Shown: piece by piece, positions 17,975 to 25,846 of the stretch | Layout: each line of letters starts with the position of its first letter | How positions within the stretch are numbered: the first letter of the stretch is position 1 | Source: Fusibacter sp. A1 | GTDB lineage: Bacteria; Bacillota; Clostridia; Peptostreptococcales; Acidaminobacteraceae | Direction of reading: 5' to 3' | NCBI RefSeq assembly: GCF_004125825.1 | Contig: NZ_QQWI01000004.1 | Coordinates: 248,001-312,000 of the forward strand | DNA: 64,000 nt | Program-made: the position numbers and the translations under genes | The notes under the pieces: model-generated | What the model saw: only the letters and a program-made list of their open reading frames with translations | The model's database searches: none | What the model was told of the DNA's origin: nothing

Positions 17975-18001
17975 ACCCTTTATGTCTACCCTCGCAAAAG
18001 C

Positions 18002-18028
18002 AAAACAAAAGCGGGTGTTTCCACCCGC
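18002..18028 (-). terminator. Terminator of the ABC exporter operon
   Basis: GCGGGTG (18011-18017) and CACCCGC (18022-18028) form a stem; on the minus strand it is followed by TTTTGTTTTG. Confidence 0.75.
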
Positions 18029-18065
18029 CTAACTCTATTAAACCATATCACTTCTCTTAAACCCC

Positions 18066-19235
18066 TCACGTCACCTGCTGCCTGTCTACAAGCACATAGC
18101 CTATGATGCTGAACAGGGTTCCCATGATCAAAAGCATGATGAGGGGTGTGGCGATTGTGTCTGTTCCAAGGTGGTACATCGTTAGGTTTTCTATGCCCTC
18201 TATGGCCCACTTTTGTGGCGTGAAGTTGGCCATCATGAGCATCACTTTGGAATTTACGATTTGAAGGGGCCACATGCACCCGCCAAGCATGGCAGAACCG
18301 GTGATCAGGATCGGTGCTGTGGCACCGAGTTGGCTCATCGACTTGACGATACCCGTAAGCAGAAGGCCCATGCCTGTGATCGCAAAACTGAACGCACCTA
18401 CCAGAATGGCGACAGGCACCAGGTTGCCCACTCCCCAATCGATCTTCAGGACAAACTGGCCGAAAATGAAGACCGTCATGATCTGCAAAAATCCTAAGAC
18501 GAAGATACTCACCAGATGGCCGAACATGATTTCATATTTTTTTATCGGCGACACGAGCGCCCTTTGCCAAGTGTAGTTTTTCTTTTCGGTGATGATATCA
18601 CCTACGCCGAAGGTAACAGTGTACATGGCGAACATGATGGTGAAGCCGATCAGTCCGTGAAGGGAACTGTCATATCCCGACCAGATGCTGTCTGTTTCGA
18701 TCAGACTCGATACGACAGGCATCATGTCCACCCCGCGGCGGTCCTGCTTGTCGAAGTAGTCGACCGTTTTTAAATAGGTCGCCTCTGCGCTTGTACCCGA
18801 CATCCCCGATAAGACAGCACTTACCTTGTCGACAAGCGCATCCCTCGAGAGAAGTCCTCGCCACTTTCCTTCGAAGGCCTGCTCGGCTGCGATGGCGTTC
18901 ATATCCTCTCTCAGTTTGAACTTGCTGACTTCGATCTTTTCATCGCTGTACACGTCCACCACGTATAGGACATCTATTTCAGTCTTATCAAGGGCAGTGC
19001 TTCCAAGCCCCTTTTCAAACCATATGATTTCGTAGCTGGAACCGCCTTCAAGTCTTGCCTCTACTTCCACATCCCAACCCATGCTTGACCGTTCGATACC
19101 GATCCTCGTAGCAGAACCGCTATAGCCTGCCATATTGAAAATGGCGACAAAAGCGATGGAGAGAACCATCATGACAAGCATGATCTTATAGTCGTCCTTG
19201 AGTTTTTTAAGTTTCAGCCATAATAGTGTTCTCAT
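18066..19235 (-). CDS. ABC-2 type exporter permease
   Basis: A 389-residue permease of the ABC-2 (ABC2_membrane_3) class. One N-terminal membrane helix is followed by a roughly 150-residue extracytoplasmic domain, then about five helices including the GMGLLLTGIVKSMSQLGATAP region. The start at 19235 is chosen because AAGGGGAAAACAC precedes it; it overlaps the end of the upstream permease gene by 29 bases. With the other permease and the ATPase it would form a heteromeric exporter for a drug, lipid or peptide. Substrate cannot be told. Confidence 0.82.
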   Translation of the reverse strand: MRTLLWLKLKKLKDDYKIMLVMMVLSIAFVAIFNMAGYSGSATRIGIERSSMGWDVEVEARLEGGSSYEIIWFEKGLGSTALDKTEIDVLYVVDVYSDEKIEVSKFKLREDMNAIAAEQAFEGKWRGLLSRDALVDKVSAVLSGMSGTSAEATYLKTVDYFDKQDRRGVDMMPVVSSLIETDSIWSGYDSSLHGLIGFTIMFAMYTVTFGVGDIITEKKNYTWQRALVSPIKKYEIMFGHLVSIFVLGFLQIMTVFIFGQFVLKIDWGVGNLVPVAILVGAFSFAITGMGLLLTGIVKSMSQLGATAPILITGSAMLGGCMWPLQIVNSKVMLMMANFTPQKWAIEGIENLTMYHLGTDTIATPLIMLLIMGTLFSIIGYVLVDRQQVT

Positions 19236-20559
19236 GTGTTTTCCCCTTTCTGCCGTAGGCGACAATCGCTATGGTAAGAAACGCTGTTCCCATTGCGATA
19301 AGCGCAAACAGATCCGAACGGTAGCTGCTCATGTCGAACCCCTGCATGTTCTGCAAGAACGCGTTCATAGTAAGGCCGTTGACCGTCAGTTTGCTGAGTG
19401 TCTTAAAGAATCCCGGCAGCACCGACAAGGGAATGAAGCTGCCTCCTAAAAAGGCCATGACCTGAAAGATGAAGGACTCAAGCATGTTGGCTACTTTGAA
19501 ATTACCGGTTCTCACGGTATACACCGCGATCATTAGTCCCATACCGGCAACTGCGAAAATCGACGCGCTTGCTGTAAGTACTACAGCCAGCAGACTTCCC
19601 CAAACGACACCTAAGACGATGCTTGAAAACATCACCATGGCGACCAGCTGGACCATGCCAAGAAGGAACATCAGTACAAATTTGCTCATGAGTATCATCC
19701 ATCTGGATACGCCTGTCATATGAAGCCTTTGAAGCGTATAGGCCTCCTGCTCCTCGAGCATCAGCCTTGACCCGTAGCCTGCTGTAAAGAGCAGAAACAT
19801 CGCCAGCATGGCCATCGTATAGTAGGCCGGTGCCGTCACGGTCGTCCTGCCCTTGATCACTTCTTGGCTAAAGGCGAGCATCTCCCCTGTGGCATCAGCT
19901 GAAAACAGCGCTTCTAGCTGGGTACCCAGCTGTTCAAACATAGCCACATCCCCTTTTGACAAGAGTTCACCCATCATCAGGTTCTTGACAGTCCACATTT
20001 CCTCCATACGGGTGGAAAAACCGTCCACCAGCATCTCGATGATCTGTCTCTTAAGATAATTGTCGTTGTTCGACACCACTTGAATGGGTGCCTGGTTTTT
20101 AAGGGGTGTCGCACTGTTGATCATATAATTGCTATAAAAATTCCCGTCAAAAATGATGACGCTGTCAAGACTTCCTTCTTTGACCCTTTCATAGGCCGTC
20201 TCCCTGTCCATGACTTTCGCACTGACAAGTTCCTCGATTTCCTCTGCTCCTAAAAAGTCAGTCATAAACAGTTCTTCAAAGTCGAGCGCTTCCACACTGT
20301 CAAACTGGCTGAGCGCCGCATCATCAAGCAGTAGCACCGCAGCAGTGTCCCTCAGGTAGTCAGAAGGTGCCTTCGCCTCATAATCGAAAACGACTCCGAC
20401 TTGTATGACAGATACCGGTGCTCCATCCTCGAAGATTCCCGATAGGGCAAAGCTAAGTATGGTCACAAGGATGATGGGCATCACGATCAGCGTAAGGATC
20501 GCCTGCCTGTCGCTAAGCGCTGTCTTGAGATCCCGCTTCAATAGATTTATAAACATCAT
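19207..20559 (-). CDS. ABC-2 type exporter permease
   Basis: A 450-residue ABC-2 permease with an N-terminal helix (about 18-38), a large extracytoplasmic domain to about residue 220, then six helices. The architecture matches the smaller downstream permease, and the two probably form a heterodimeric membrane channel. AGGAGGGG precedes tandem ATGs at 20559 and 20556. It lies ten bases after the ATPase gene in the same operon. Confidence 0.84.
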   Translation of the reverse strand: MMFINLLKRDLKTALSDRQAILTLIVMPIILVTILSFALSGIFEDGAPVSVIQVGVVFDYEAKAPSDYLRDTAAVLLLDDAALSQFDSVEALDFEELFMTDFLGAEEIEELVSAKVMDRETAYERVKEGSLDSVIIFDGNFYSNYMINSATPLKNQAPIQVVSNNDNYLKRQIIEMLVDGFSTRMEEMWTVKNLMMGELLSKGDVAMFEQLGTQLEALFSADATGEMLAFSQEVIKGRTTVTAPAYYTMAMLAMFLLFTAGYGSRLMLEEQEAYTLQRLHMTGVSRWMILMSKFVLMFLLGMVQLVAMVMFSSIVLGVVWGSLLAVVLTASASIFAVAGMGLMIAVYTVRTGNFKVANMLESFIFQVMAFLGGSFIPLSVLPGFFKTLSKLTVNGLTMNAFLQNMQGFDMSSYRSDLFALIAMGTAFLTIAIVAYGRKGKTHENTIMAET

Positions 20560-20569
20560 AGGTCCCCTC

Positions 20570-21499
20570 CTAATCTCGGAGCGCTTTACCTGTTAGCTGT
20601 AAAAACACCGTTTCAAGATTCGCTTTTTCAATATCGATCGAAAGCACTTCATACTCCGTGTCTTGAAGTGTCTCGATCATTCGCTTCAAGATATTGTTCT
20701 CTTCAACGATCATTTCGACCTTGTTCTCCTTGCGTTTCACTTCTGAAACGCCTTTTATTCCTTTTAGGATTCCAAGCAGGTCGTCCTCTATCCTGTCAAA
20801 GGTGACCGTTAGCAGTTCATTGTGGGGCACCAGTTCAAGAAGCTCCTCTTTTGTACCGCTTGCGATGACTTTACCCTTGTCCATGATGCTGATCTTGTCG
20901 CATAAGAACTCGACCTCTTCCATGTAGTGGGAGGTATAGATGATTGTCATCCCCTGCCTGTTGAGTTCTTTGACAGTCTCTAAAATATGATTTCTCGACT
21001 GCGGGTCGATACCCACTGTGGGCTCGTCCATGATCAGTAGCTCGGGTTCGTGAAGCAGTGCCACTCCGATGTTGAGCCTTCTTTTCATACCGCCCGAATA
21101 CTTGTCCACGCGGTCCTTCAGCCTATCCTTGATACCGATGATCTCAGATACCACTTCAATCCGGTCCTTCAGATGCTGGCCTTTGAGCCCGTAGGCCTTT
21201 CCCCAGAACTTCATGTTGTCCATGCCGCTAAGCGTCGGATAAAGGGCTATTTCCTGAGGGACGATGCCAAGGTGCTTCTGTATCGCCTTTGGATTCTTGA
21301 CGATATCTTTTCCGCCGTAGCTGATGGTGCCCCCGTTTGGGACGATTAAGGTCGAAATCATCGAAATCGTCGTCGATTTTCCTGCTCCATTGGGTCCGAG
21401 CAAGCCGATCAGGTCACCCTTTTCCACTTCAAAGCTTATTCCATCCACGGCTTTTAAAGTACCGTAGTTCTTTTTTAGGTTTTCAACCTTAAGTAACAT
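20570..21499 (-). CDS. ABC exporter ATP-binding subunit
   Basis: A 309-residue ATPase of the DrrA/CcmA-like exporter class. Walker A is GPNGAGKST, the signature is YSGGMKRRL, Walker B is LLIMDEP and the switch histidine follows TIIYTSHYMEE. The 80-residue C-terminal extension is typical for drug or lipid exporters. It is flanked by a lipoprotein gene upstream and two permease genes downstream, all on one strand with short gaps. Confidence 0.92.
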   Translation of the reverse strand: MLLKVENLKKNYGTLKAVDGISFEVEKGDLIGLLGPNGAGKSTTISMISTLIVPNGGTISYGGKDIVKNPKAIQKHLGIVPQEIALYPTLSGMDNMKFWGKAYGLKGQHLKDRIEVVSEIIGIKDRLKDRVDKYSGGMKRRLNIGVALLHEPELLIMDEPTVGIDPQSRNHILETVKELNRQGMTIIYTSHYMEEVEFLCDKISIMDKGKVIASGTKEELLELVPHNELLTVTFDRIEDDLLGILKGIKGVSEVKRKENKVEMIVEENNILKRMIETLQDTEYEVLSIDIEKANLETVFLQLTGKALRD

Positions 21500-21513
21500 C
21501 CTCTTCGCCTCCG

Positions 21514-22485
21514 TTATTCTTTATCGAAACTCTCCAGCAGTTTCGGGAGTTCCTCTTCTAGGTTTTCTAAAGGAATCATGTCTTTCTCATCCACATCCGG
21601 AAATTCTATAGAAACCGCATCACCAATTTTTCCTAGGGTCATATGCATGTCAAACCTAAATCCTGTGATAAAGCTTTCCTCATTCTCAAGACTGGCGACA
21701 AGGCTTAATCTTCTATCGATCACATAACCGTCGTGGTCCAGGTAATGGATGATCTCAAATTCCATGAGCTTAGTCGTATCGATCACTTTTTCAATCGCGC
21801 TCATCAGCTCTTCCTTTTTTAGTGGAGTTTCATTGGAAGACAGATAGGCGTCTATGTTTTCATCCTGCCCTAAAGCGCTTAGTGCTTCTTTTGCGAATTT
21901 CCTAAGTGCGGGATCGCTGATCCTCACTTCATATTTAGTCGCTTTCACAAGTCCGTCCGGAGTATCCATTACCGTATTCTCACCCCTAAAGACATCCTCT
22001 TCGCCAAAGCTTTCCCTATACGCCTTGTCGATACTTTTTAGCGTGTCCTCATCGAGCTGATATACCACAGCGCCTGAGAGGACCTCTTCATCCATACTCA
22101 ACTCCTTGGGATTCAAGTAAACATATTTTCCTAAAAGCGGTATCTCGACTGTGACCCTATCGCTCGAAGCGACTACCTGACTGTCGATGCCTATACCGCC
22201 GAATACTGTGAAGATATCAAACTTGGTCCTGCCCGCTTCCTTGTCGAAGGTTTCTGTAAGCGTCAGTTCAATGTTGTTCATCGCCTTAAACAGCTCGATG
22301 TCCACGCCTTCCATCTTGGCCTCATCGACCTGAAGGCCGTAACCGATTTCCATTTCACGTACACCGCTTTGCACCTGGTCTGTCCTTTCGACCGCTTCAA
22401 GGTAATTGTCGTAGTCCTTGGACTGACACCCGACGAGTGCAAGTACCAATACTAATGCCAATAAAATCATGCCTGTGTTTTTCAT
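21514..22485 (-). CDS. Lipoprotein of the exporter operon
   Basis: A 323-residue secreted lipoprotein. The signal peptide MKNTGMILLALVLVLAL ends in the lipobox LVGC, so the cysteine at about 20 is lipidated and the protein is anchored on the outer face of the membrane. The start at 22485 follows AGGAGGTG. The mature part is acidic and shows no enzyme motif I recognise. Its place directly before the exporter genes suggests a substrate-binding or sensing partner, as an inference. Confidence 0.75.
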   Translation of the reverse strand: MKNTGMILLALVLVLALVGCQSKDYDNYLEAVERTDQVQSGVREMEIGYGLQVDEAKMEGVDIELFKAMNNIELTLTETFDKEAGRTKFDIFTVFGGIGIDSQVVASSDRVTVEIPLLGKYVYLNPKELSMDEEVLSGAVVYQLDEDTLKSIDKAYRESFGEEDVFRGENTVMDTPDGLVKATKYEVRISDPALRKFAKEALSALGQDENIDAYLSSNETPLKKEELMSAIEKVIDTTKLMEFEIIHYLDHDGYVIDRRLSLVASLENEESFITGFRFDMHMTLGKIGDAVSIEFPDVDEKDMIPLENLEEELPKLLESFDKE

Positions 22486-22497
22486 AACCACACCTCC

Positions 22498-22577
22498 TGA
22501 TACCAGTATAGGCTTTCCTCACGTGTCGCGAATCTCACAAAAGTCATTCGATTTATGGTTTAAACCATTACTTTTGT
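22498..22577 (-). promoter_or_regulatory. Candidate response-regulator operator and promoter of the exporter operon
   Basis: A perfect 14-bp palindrome ATGGTTTAAACCAT (22555-22568) is bracketed by ACAAAAGT (22538-22545) and its inverted copy ACTTTTGT (22570-22577). On the minus strand a TATACT -10 box (22510-22505) lies downstream with no good -35, placing the palindrome centre near -60. This is the expected layout for activation by the adjacent LuxR-type response regulator. No direct proof. Confidence 0.5.
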
Positions 22578-22603
22578 CACTACTGCGCCTCACATGGGCG
22601 TCC

Positions 22604-23248
22604 TTAGCCTACGACATTGTTATGAATCGCAAAAATTGCAAGCTGTGTCCGGTCTCTGAGTTCAAGCTTTGAGAGCATGCGTGTGATGTTGTTCTTTACC
22701 GTTCCCTCCGTGATAAAGAGCGACTTTGCGATTTCCTTATTGCTCTTCCCTTGACCGATCAGTTTCAAGATATCCACTTCTCTTTGGGTAAGCTCATCGA
22801 TTATCGGATTCCTTACAGGCGCTTGGACTGTTCCTTTTAACCTTGCCATCACCGTTGTCGCAGCGTGTTCGTTAAGGAGTGTGCCGCCTCCGCTTACGGT
22901 CCTTATGGCGTTTGCAATCTCATCTGGCGCAGTATCCTTTAGCAGGTAGCCCGATGCGCCGTACTTGAGTGCGTCGAGTACGTAATTGTCGTCTAAGAAG
23001 GTGGTGAGCACCAGTACTTTAACCTCGGGGTACAGATCCTTGACCCTTTTGGTGGTTTCGACACCGTCAAGGTTAGGCATTTGTATGTCCATGACGACCA
23101 CATCGCATGTCTGATTTTTCAGTTCAAAGAGCAGCGCCTCACCGTCCGGTGCGGTGGCGACCACTTCTAGGTCCTCTTCCATGTTGAGTATTGTCTTCAA
23201 TCCGCTAAGCACGATGAGCTGGTCATCTGCTATCATTATTCTAATCAT
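22604..23248 (-). CDS. NarL/LuxR family response regulator
   Basis: A 214-residue response regulator. The receiver domain shows the acidic pair ADD near the N-terminus, the phosphorylated aspartate in VVMDIQMP, the conserved threonine in LVLTTF and the lysine in LLKDTAP. The LuxR helix-turn-helix (LTQREVDILKLIGQGKSNKE onward) occupies the C-terminus. The start at 23248 follows GGGGGAG and overlaps the kinase stop by eight bases. It is predicted to control the exporter operon next door. Confidence 0.92.
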   Translation of the reverse strand: MIRIMIADDQLIVLSGLKTILNMEEDLEVVATAPDGEALLFELKNQTCDVVVMDIQMPNLDGVETTKRVKDLYPEVKVLVLTTFLDDNYVLDALKYGASGYLLKDTAPDEIANAIRTVSGGGTLLNEHAATTVMARLKGTVQAPVRNPIIDELTQREVDILKLIGQGKSNKEIAKSLFITEGTVKNNITRMLSKLELRDRTQLAIFAIHNNVVG

Positions 23249-24389
23249 GGTCTCCCCCAAGCGGCAGTATCCCTTTTACGGTAAAGCCTTTGTCTGTTTC
23301 AAATTTGACGGCACCGGATAAGGCCTCAACCCGCTCTGTGATTCCCTTTAAACCGTACCCTTCACCAGAATCCTGTGCGCCTATTCCGTTGTCAGCGATG
23401 CTGAACACGATTCCGGCCTCTTCTTTGATGATGATGATCTGCACAAAGCTTGCATGGGCGTGCTTCGCGATATTTGTTAGCGACTCCTGAACCACCCTGA
23501 AGAGCGTCGTGACCGTTTGCTCATTTAGGTCTTCCTCTGGTACATCGATGGTCCTTATTATGGTCCAGTCACTCTTGCTCTCGAATTCAGAGATCAGGTT
23601 TTCGATCTCCTTTACACCCAAGCGCTCAGACGGCAGCCTTAAGGCGCTGACGACCTGTCTGATGTCACTTAGCCCTTTCTTCACAGAGGTTTTCGCCTGC
23701 TGCAGTATTGCTTTTAGCTCATCATCCTCAGACTTTCTTTGAGCCATTTCAAGCGACATCACCGTCGCTATCAAGTCGTGCCCGAGGGTGTCGTGTATCT
23801 CACGGGCGAGTCTTGTGCGTTCTTCCAGGGCGGCAAGCTCCTTGACCTGATCGGAATAGGCTTTGAGCTGCTTATGCGCCTTCAACAGTTCCTGGTAGAG
23901 CACTTCCTTCTCACTACGCTGGGCGTCGATCTCTTTAAAGAGTGAAAGGGCGACAATCAGCGAGATGCCTACAAGACCCAAAAACGCCGTTTGTGCGATG
24001 TTTCCAACGCTTAAGCTGATACTTAAAAGGTAGACGTATTTAAGCATGGATGCCGCCACGGCGGCTCCGGCAAGCAGATACCACTTCACACCAGCGACTC
24101 CGAATGTCATATCGATCAGGAGCGTGAGATAAGCGATATGGAAAAAGTAATTGACCACATAGCGCGACTGCATCTCTAAAATGACCAGCAACAGGATCTC
24201 TAAAACAAAGGTCATAAAAACACGCCTGTCCTCATGAAAGAAAACCCTGAAAACGTGCTGTAATACGATCAACCCGCACAATCCGAACAGGGTGAAAAAG
24301 CGAACCCCCTGAACATCGTCAAACCAGATTCCGATCATAAGCACAAGGGCGATCGGTAGAATATGTAATAATTTATTTTTTATCGGCAT
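23241..24389 (-). CDS. DesK/LiaS-like sensor histidine kinase
   Basis: A 382-residue membrane kinase. About five to six N-terminal membrane helices form the sensor, with almost no extracellular loops, which suggests sensing within or at the membrane. A coiled coil leads to a HisKA_3 domain with the phospho-accepting histidine in REIHDTLGHDL, then an HATPase domain with ESLTNIAKHA (N box), DNGIG and GYGLKGI. The start at 24389 is chosen because AGGAGG lies just upstream. A TATAAT box immediately before suggests a promoter with a short leader. Confidence 0.88.
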   Translation of the reverse strand: MPIKNKLLHILPIALVLMIGIWFDDVQGVRFFTLFGLCGLIVLQHVFRVFFHEDRRVFMTFVLEILLLVILEMQSRYVVNYFFHIAYLTLLIDMTFGVAGVKWYLLAGAAVAASMLKYVYLLSISLSVGNIAQTAFLGLVGISLIVALSLFKEIDAQRSEKEVLYQELLKAHKQLKAYSDQVKELAALEERTRLAREIHDTLGHDLIATVMSLEMAQRKSEDDELKAILQQAKTSVKKGLSDIRQVVSALRLPSERLGVKEIENLISEFESKSDWTIIRTIDVPEEDLNEQTVTTLFRVVQESLTNIAKHAHASFVQIIIIKEEAGIVFSIADNGIGAQDSGEGYGLKGITERVEALSGAVKFETDKGFTVKGILPLGGDHD

Positions 24390-24455
24390 AAGAAAACCTC
24401 CTAATTCATTATAGCAGATATGGGAATGCATAAAGTGGACTTCCACATTTTCTTA

Positions 24456-24779
24456 AAGACGCTCCGCTCCAACTGCAAGGCAATCCTTCCTAGCCCTAAT
24501 ATCCTTCCTTGCATTTCAAGCGAAGCGCCTTAAAAGTACATGTTCAATTGAAAAATGCCAGCCAGCACCTAATGATCAGCCGCTAGCTAGCAAAAGAGTT
24601 GTATAAAAAGAACCCTTAGTGTGGTTTTCAAAATATGCACTGCTCCCAAAACTCTAAATCAGAGGATGTAAGAGAAGTGCCATCTATAAAACCACACTAA
24701 GGGTTGGTCATAACAATTCTTCATTCACCTAATAACTATCCGCCATTCATCAAATCTCACTCTCCCTCACCTTCTCCCT
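24456..24779. repeat. Tandem repeat unit 1 of a 324-bp noncoding array
   Basis: Begins AAGACGCTCCGCTCC. Each unit carries two hairpins. Hairpin A is an imperfect inverted repeat of about 25 bp near the unit start (AAGACGCTCCGCTCC.. against ..AAGCGAAGCGCCTT). Hairpin B is a perfect 18-bp inverted repeat AACCCTTAGTGTGGTTTT (24611-24628) against its complement at 24688-24705, with a partly self-pairing 59-base loop. No open reading frame of note. On the minus strand hairpin B ends in CTTTTTATAC, like a terminator. Confidence 0.9.
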
Positions 24780-25103
24780 AAGACGCTCCGCTCCAAAAGC
24801 AAGGCAATAATCACTCACCTACCTATCCTTCCTTGCATTTCAAGCGCAGCACCTTAAAAGTATATGTTCAATTGAAAAATGCCAGCCAGCACCTAATGAT
24901 CAGCCGCTAGCTAGCAAAAGAGTTGTATAAAAAGAACCCTTAGTGTGGTTTTGAAAATATGCACTGCTCCCAAAACTCTAAATCAGAGGATGTACGAGAA
25001 GTGCCATCTATAAAACCACACTAAGGGTTGGTCATAACAGTTCTTCATTCACCTAATAACTATCCGCCAGTCATCAAATCTCACTCTCCCTCACCTTCTC
25101 CCT
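24780..25103. repeat. Tandem repeat unit 2 of the 324-bp array
   Basis: Exactly 324 bases after unit 1 and nearly identical over the second half; the first 60 bases differ more from unit 1 than from unit 3. Hairpin B arms are at 24935-24952 and 25012-25029 and remain perfectly paired. Confidence 0.9.
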
Positions 25104-25415
25104 AAGACGCTCCGCTCCAAAAGCAAGGCAATAATCACTCACCTACCTATCCTTCCTTGCATTTCAAGCGCAGCGCCTTAAAAGTATATGTTCAATTGAA
25201 AAATGCCAGCCAGCACCTAATGATCAGCCGCTAGCTAGCAAAAGAGTTGCATAAAAAGAACCCTTAGTGTGGTTTTCAAAATATGCACTGCTCCCAAAAC
25301 TCTAAATCAGAGGATGTAAGAGAAGTGCCATCTATAAAACCACACTAAGGGTTGGTCATAACAATTCTTCATTCACCTAATAACTATCCGCCATTCATCA
25401 AATCTCACTCTCCCT
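25104..25415. repeat. Tandem repeat unit 3, shortened by 12 bases
   Basis: Nearly identical to unit 2 but lacks a 12-base segment (CTCACCTTCTCC-like) just before the next unit. Hairpin B arms are at 25259-25276 and 25336-25353. Confidence 0.9.
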
Positions 25416-25605
25416 AAGACGCTCCGCTCCAAAAGCAAGGCAATAATCACTCACCTACCTATCCTTCCTTGCATTTCAAGCGCAGCGCCTTAAAAGTACA
25501 TGTTCAGATGAAAAGTTTCAGCTGGTTTCAAATGAGCAAAAACAATGTAATAAAAGAGTTGCATAAAAAGAACCCTTAGTGTGGTTTTATAATCAGTCCT
25601 CCTTT
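25416..25605. repeat. Partial fourth repeat unit
   Basis: Starts like units 2 and 3 through CTTAAAAGTACATGTTCA, then diverges and rejoins at AAAAGAGTTGCATAAAAAG plus one arm of hairpin B (25571-25588). The complementary arm and the rest of the unit are missing. Confidence 0.8.
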
Positions 25606-25628
25606 AAATACTCTGCAATCATACTATT

Positions 25629-25667
25629 GCAGAAAAAAAAAGCCATGCGGCTAGAATCCACATGGCT
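25629..25667 (-). terminator. Terminator of the feo operon
   Basis: AGCCATG (25641-25647) pairs with CATGGCT (25661-25667). On the minus strand the stem is followed by a run of nine to ten T residues. Confidence 0.85.
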
Positions 25668-25677
25668 GATAGTACTC

Positions 25678-25842
25678 TTATAAGTCGTCAATATTGACCT
25701 TGGTGCTGCAGCTACCGCTCGAGCAGTCGCTCGGGCATCCGCTGCAGGATCCTTTTTTCGTGTTCTTGATGGTGTTTTTCACATTGATGGCGACAAGTAT
25801 TCCTATTCCTACCGCCAGTAGAATTGTGATGAGTGTTCCCAT
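25678..25842 (-). CDS. FeoB-associated Cys-rich membrane protein
   Basis: A 54-residue protein. A single membrane helix (about residues 4-20, TLITILLAVGIGILVAI) is followed by a basic stretch and a cysteine cluster GSCSGCPSDCSSGSCS with four cysteines, ending in acidic residues. This is the layout of the small Cys-rich proteins encoded after feoB in many Firmicutes. It lies four bases after the feoB stop codon. Its likely role is metal handling near the FeoB channel; the mechanism is not established. Confidence 0.85.
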   Translation of the reverse strand: MGTLITILLAVGIGILVAINVKNTIKNTKKGSCSGCPSDCSSGSCSTKVNIDDL

Positions 25843-25846
25843 TTGA

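Noticed and set aside
24456-25605. CRISPR array
   Set aside because: The repeat unit is about 324 bp and contiguous with no unique spacers, and no cas gene is nearby.
24456-25605. Integron attC array
   Set aside because: Inverted repeats lack the conserved attC core sites, and no gene cassettes or integrase are present.
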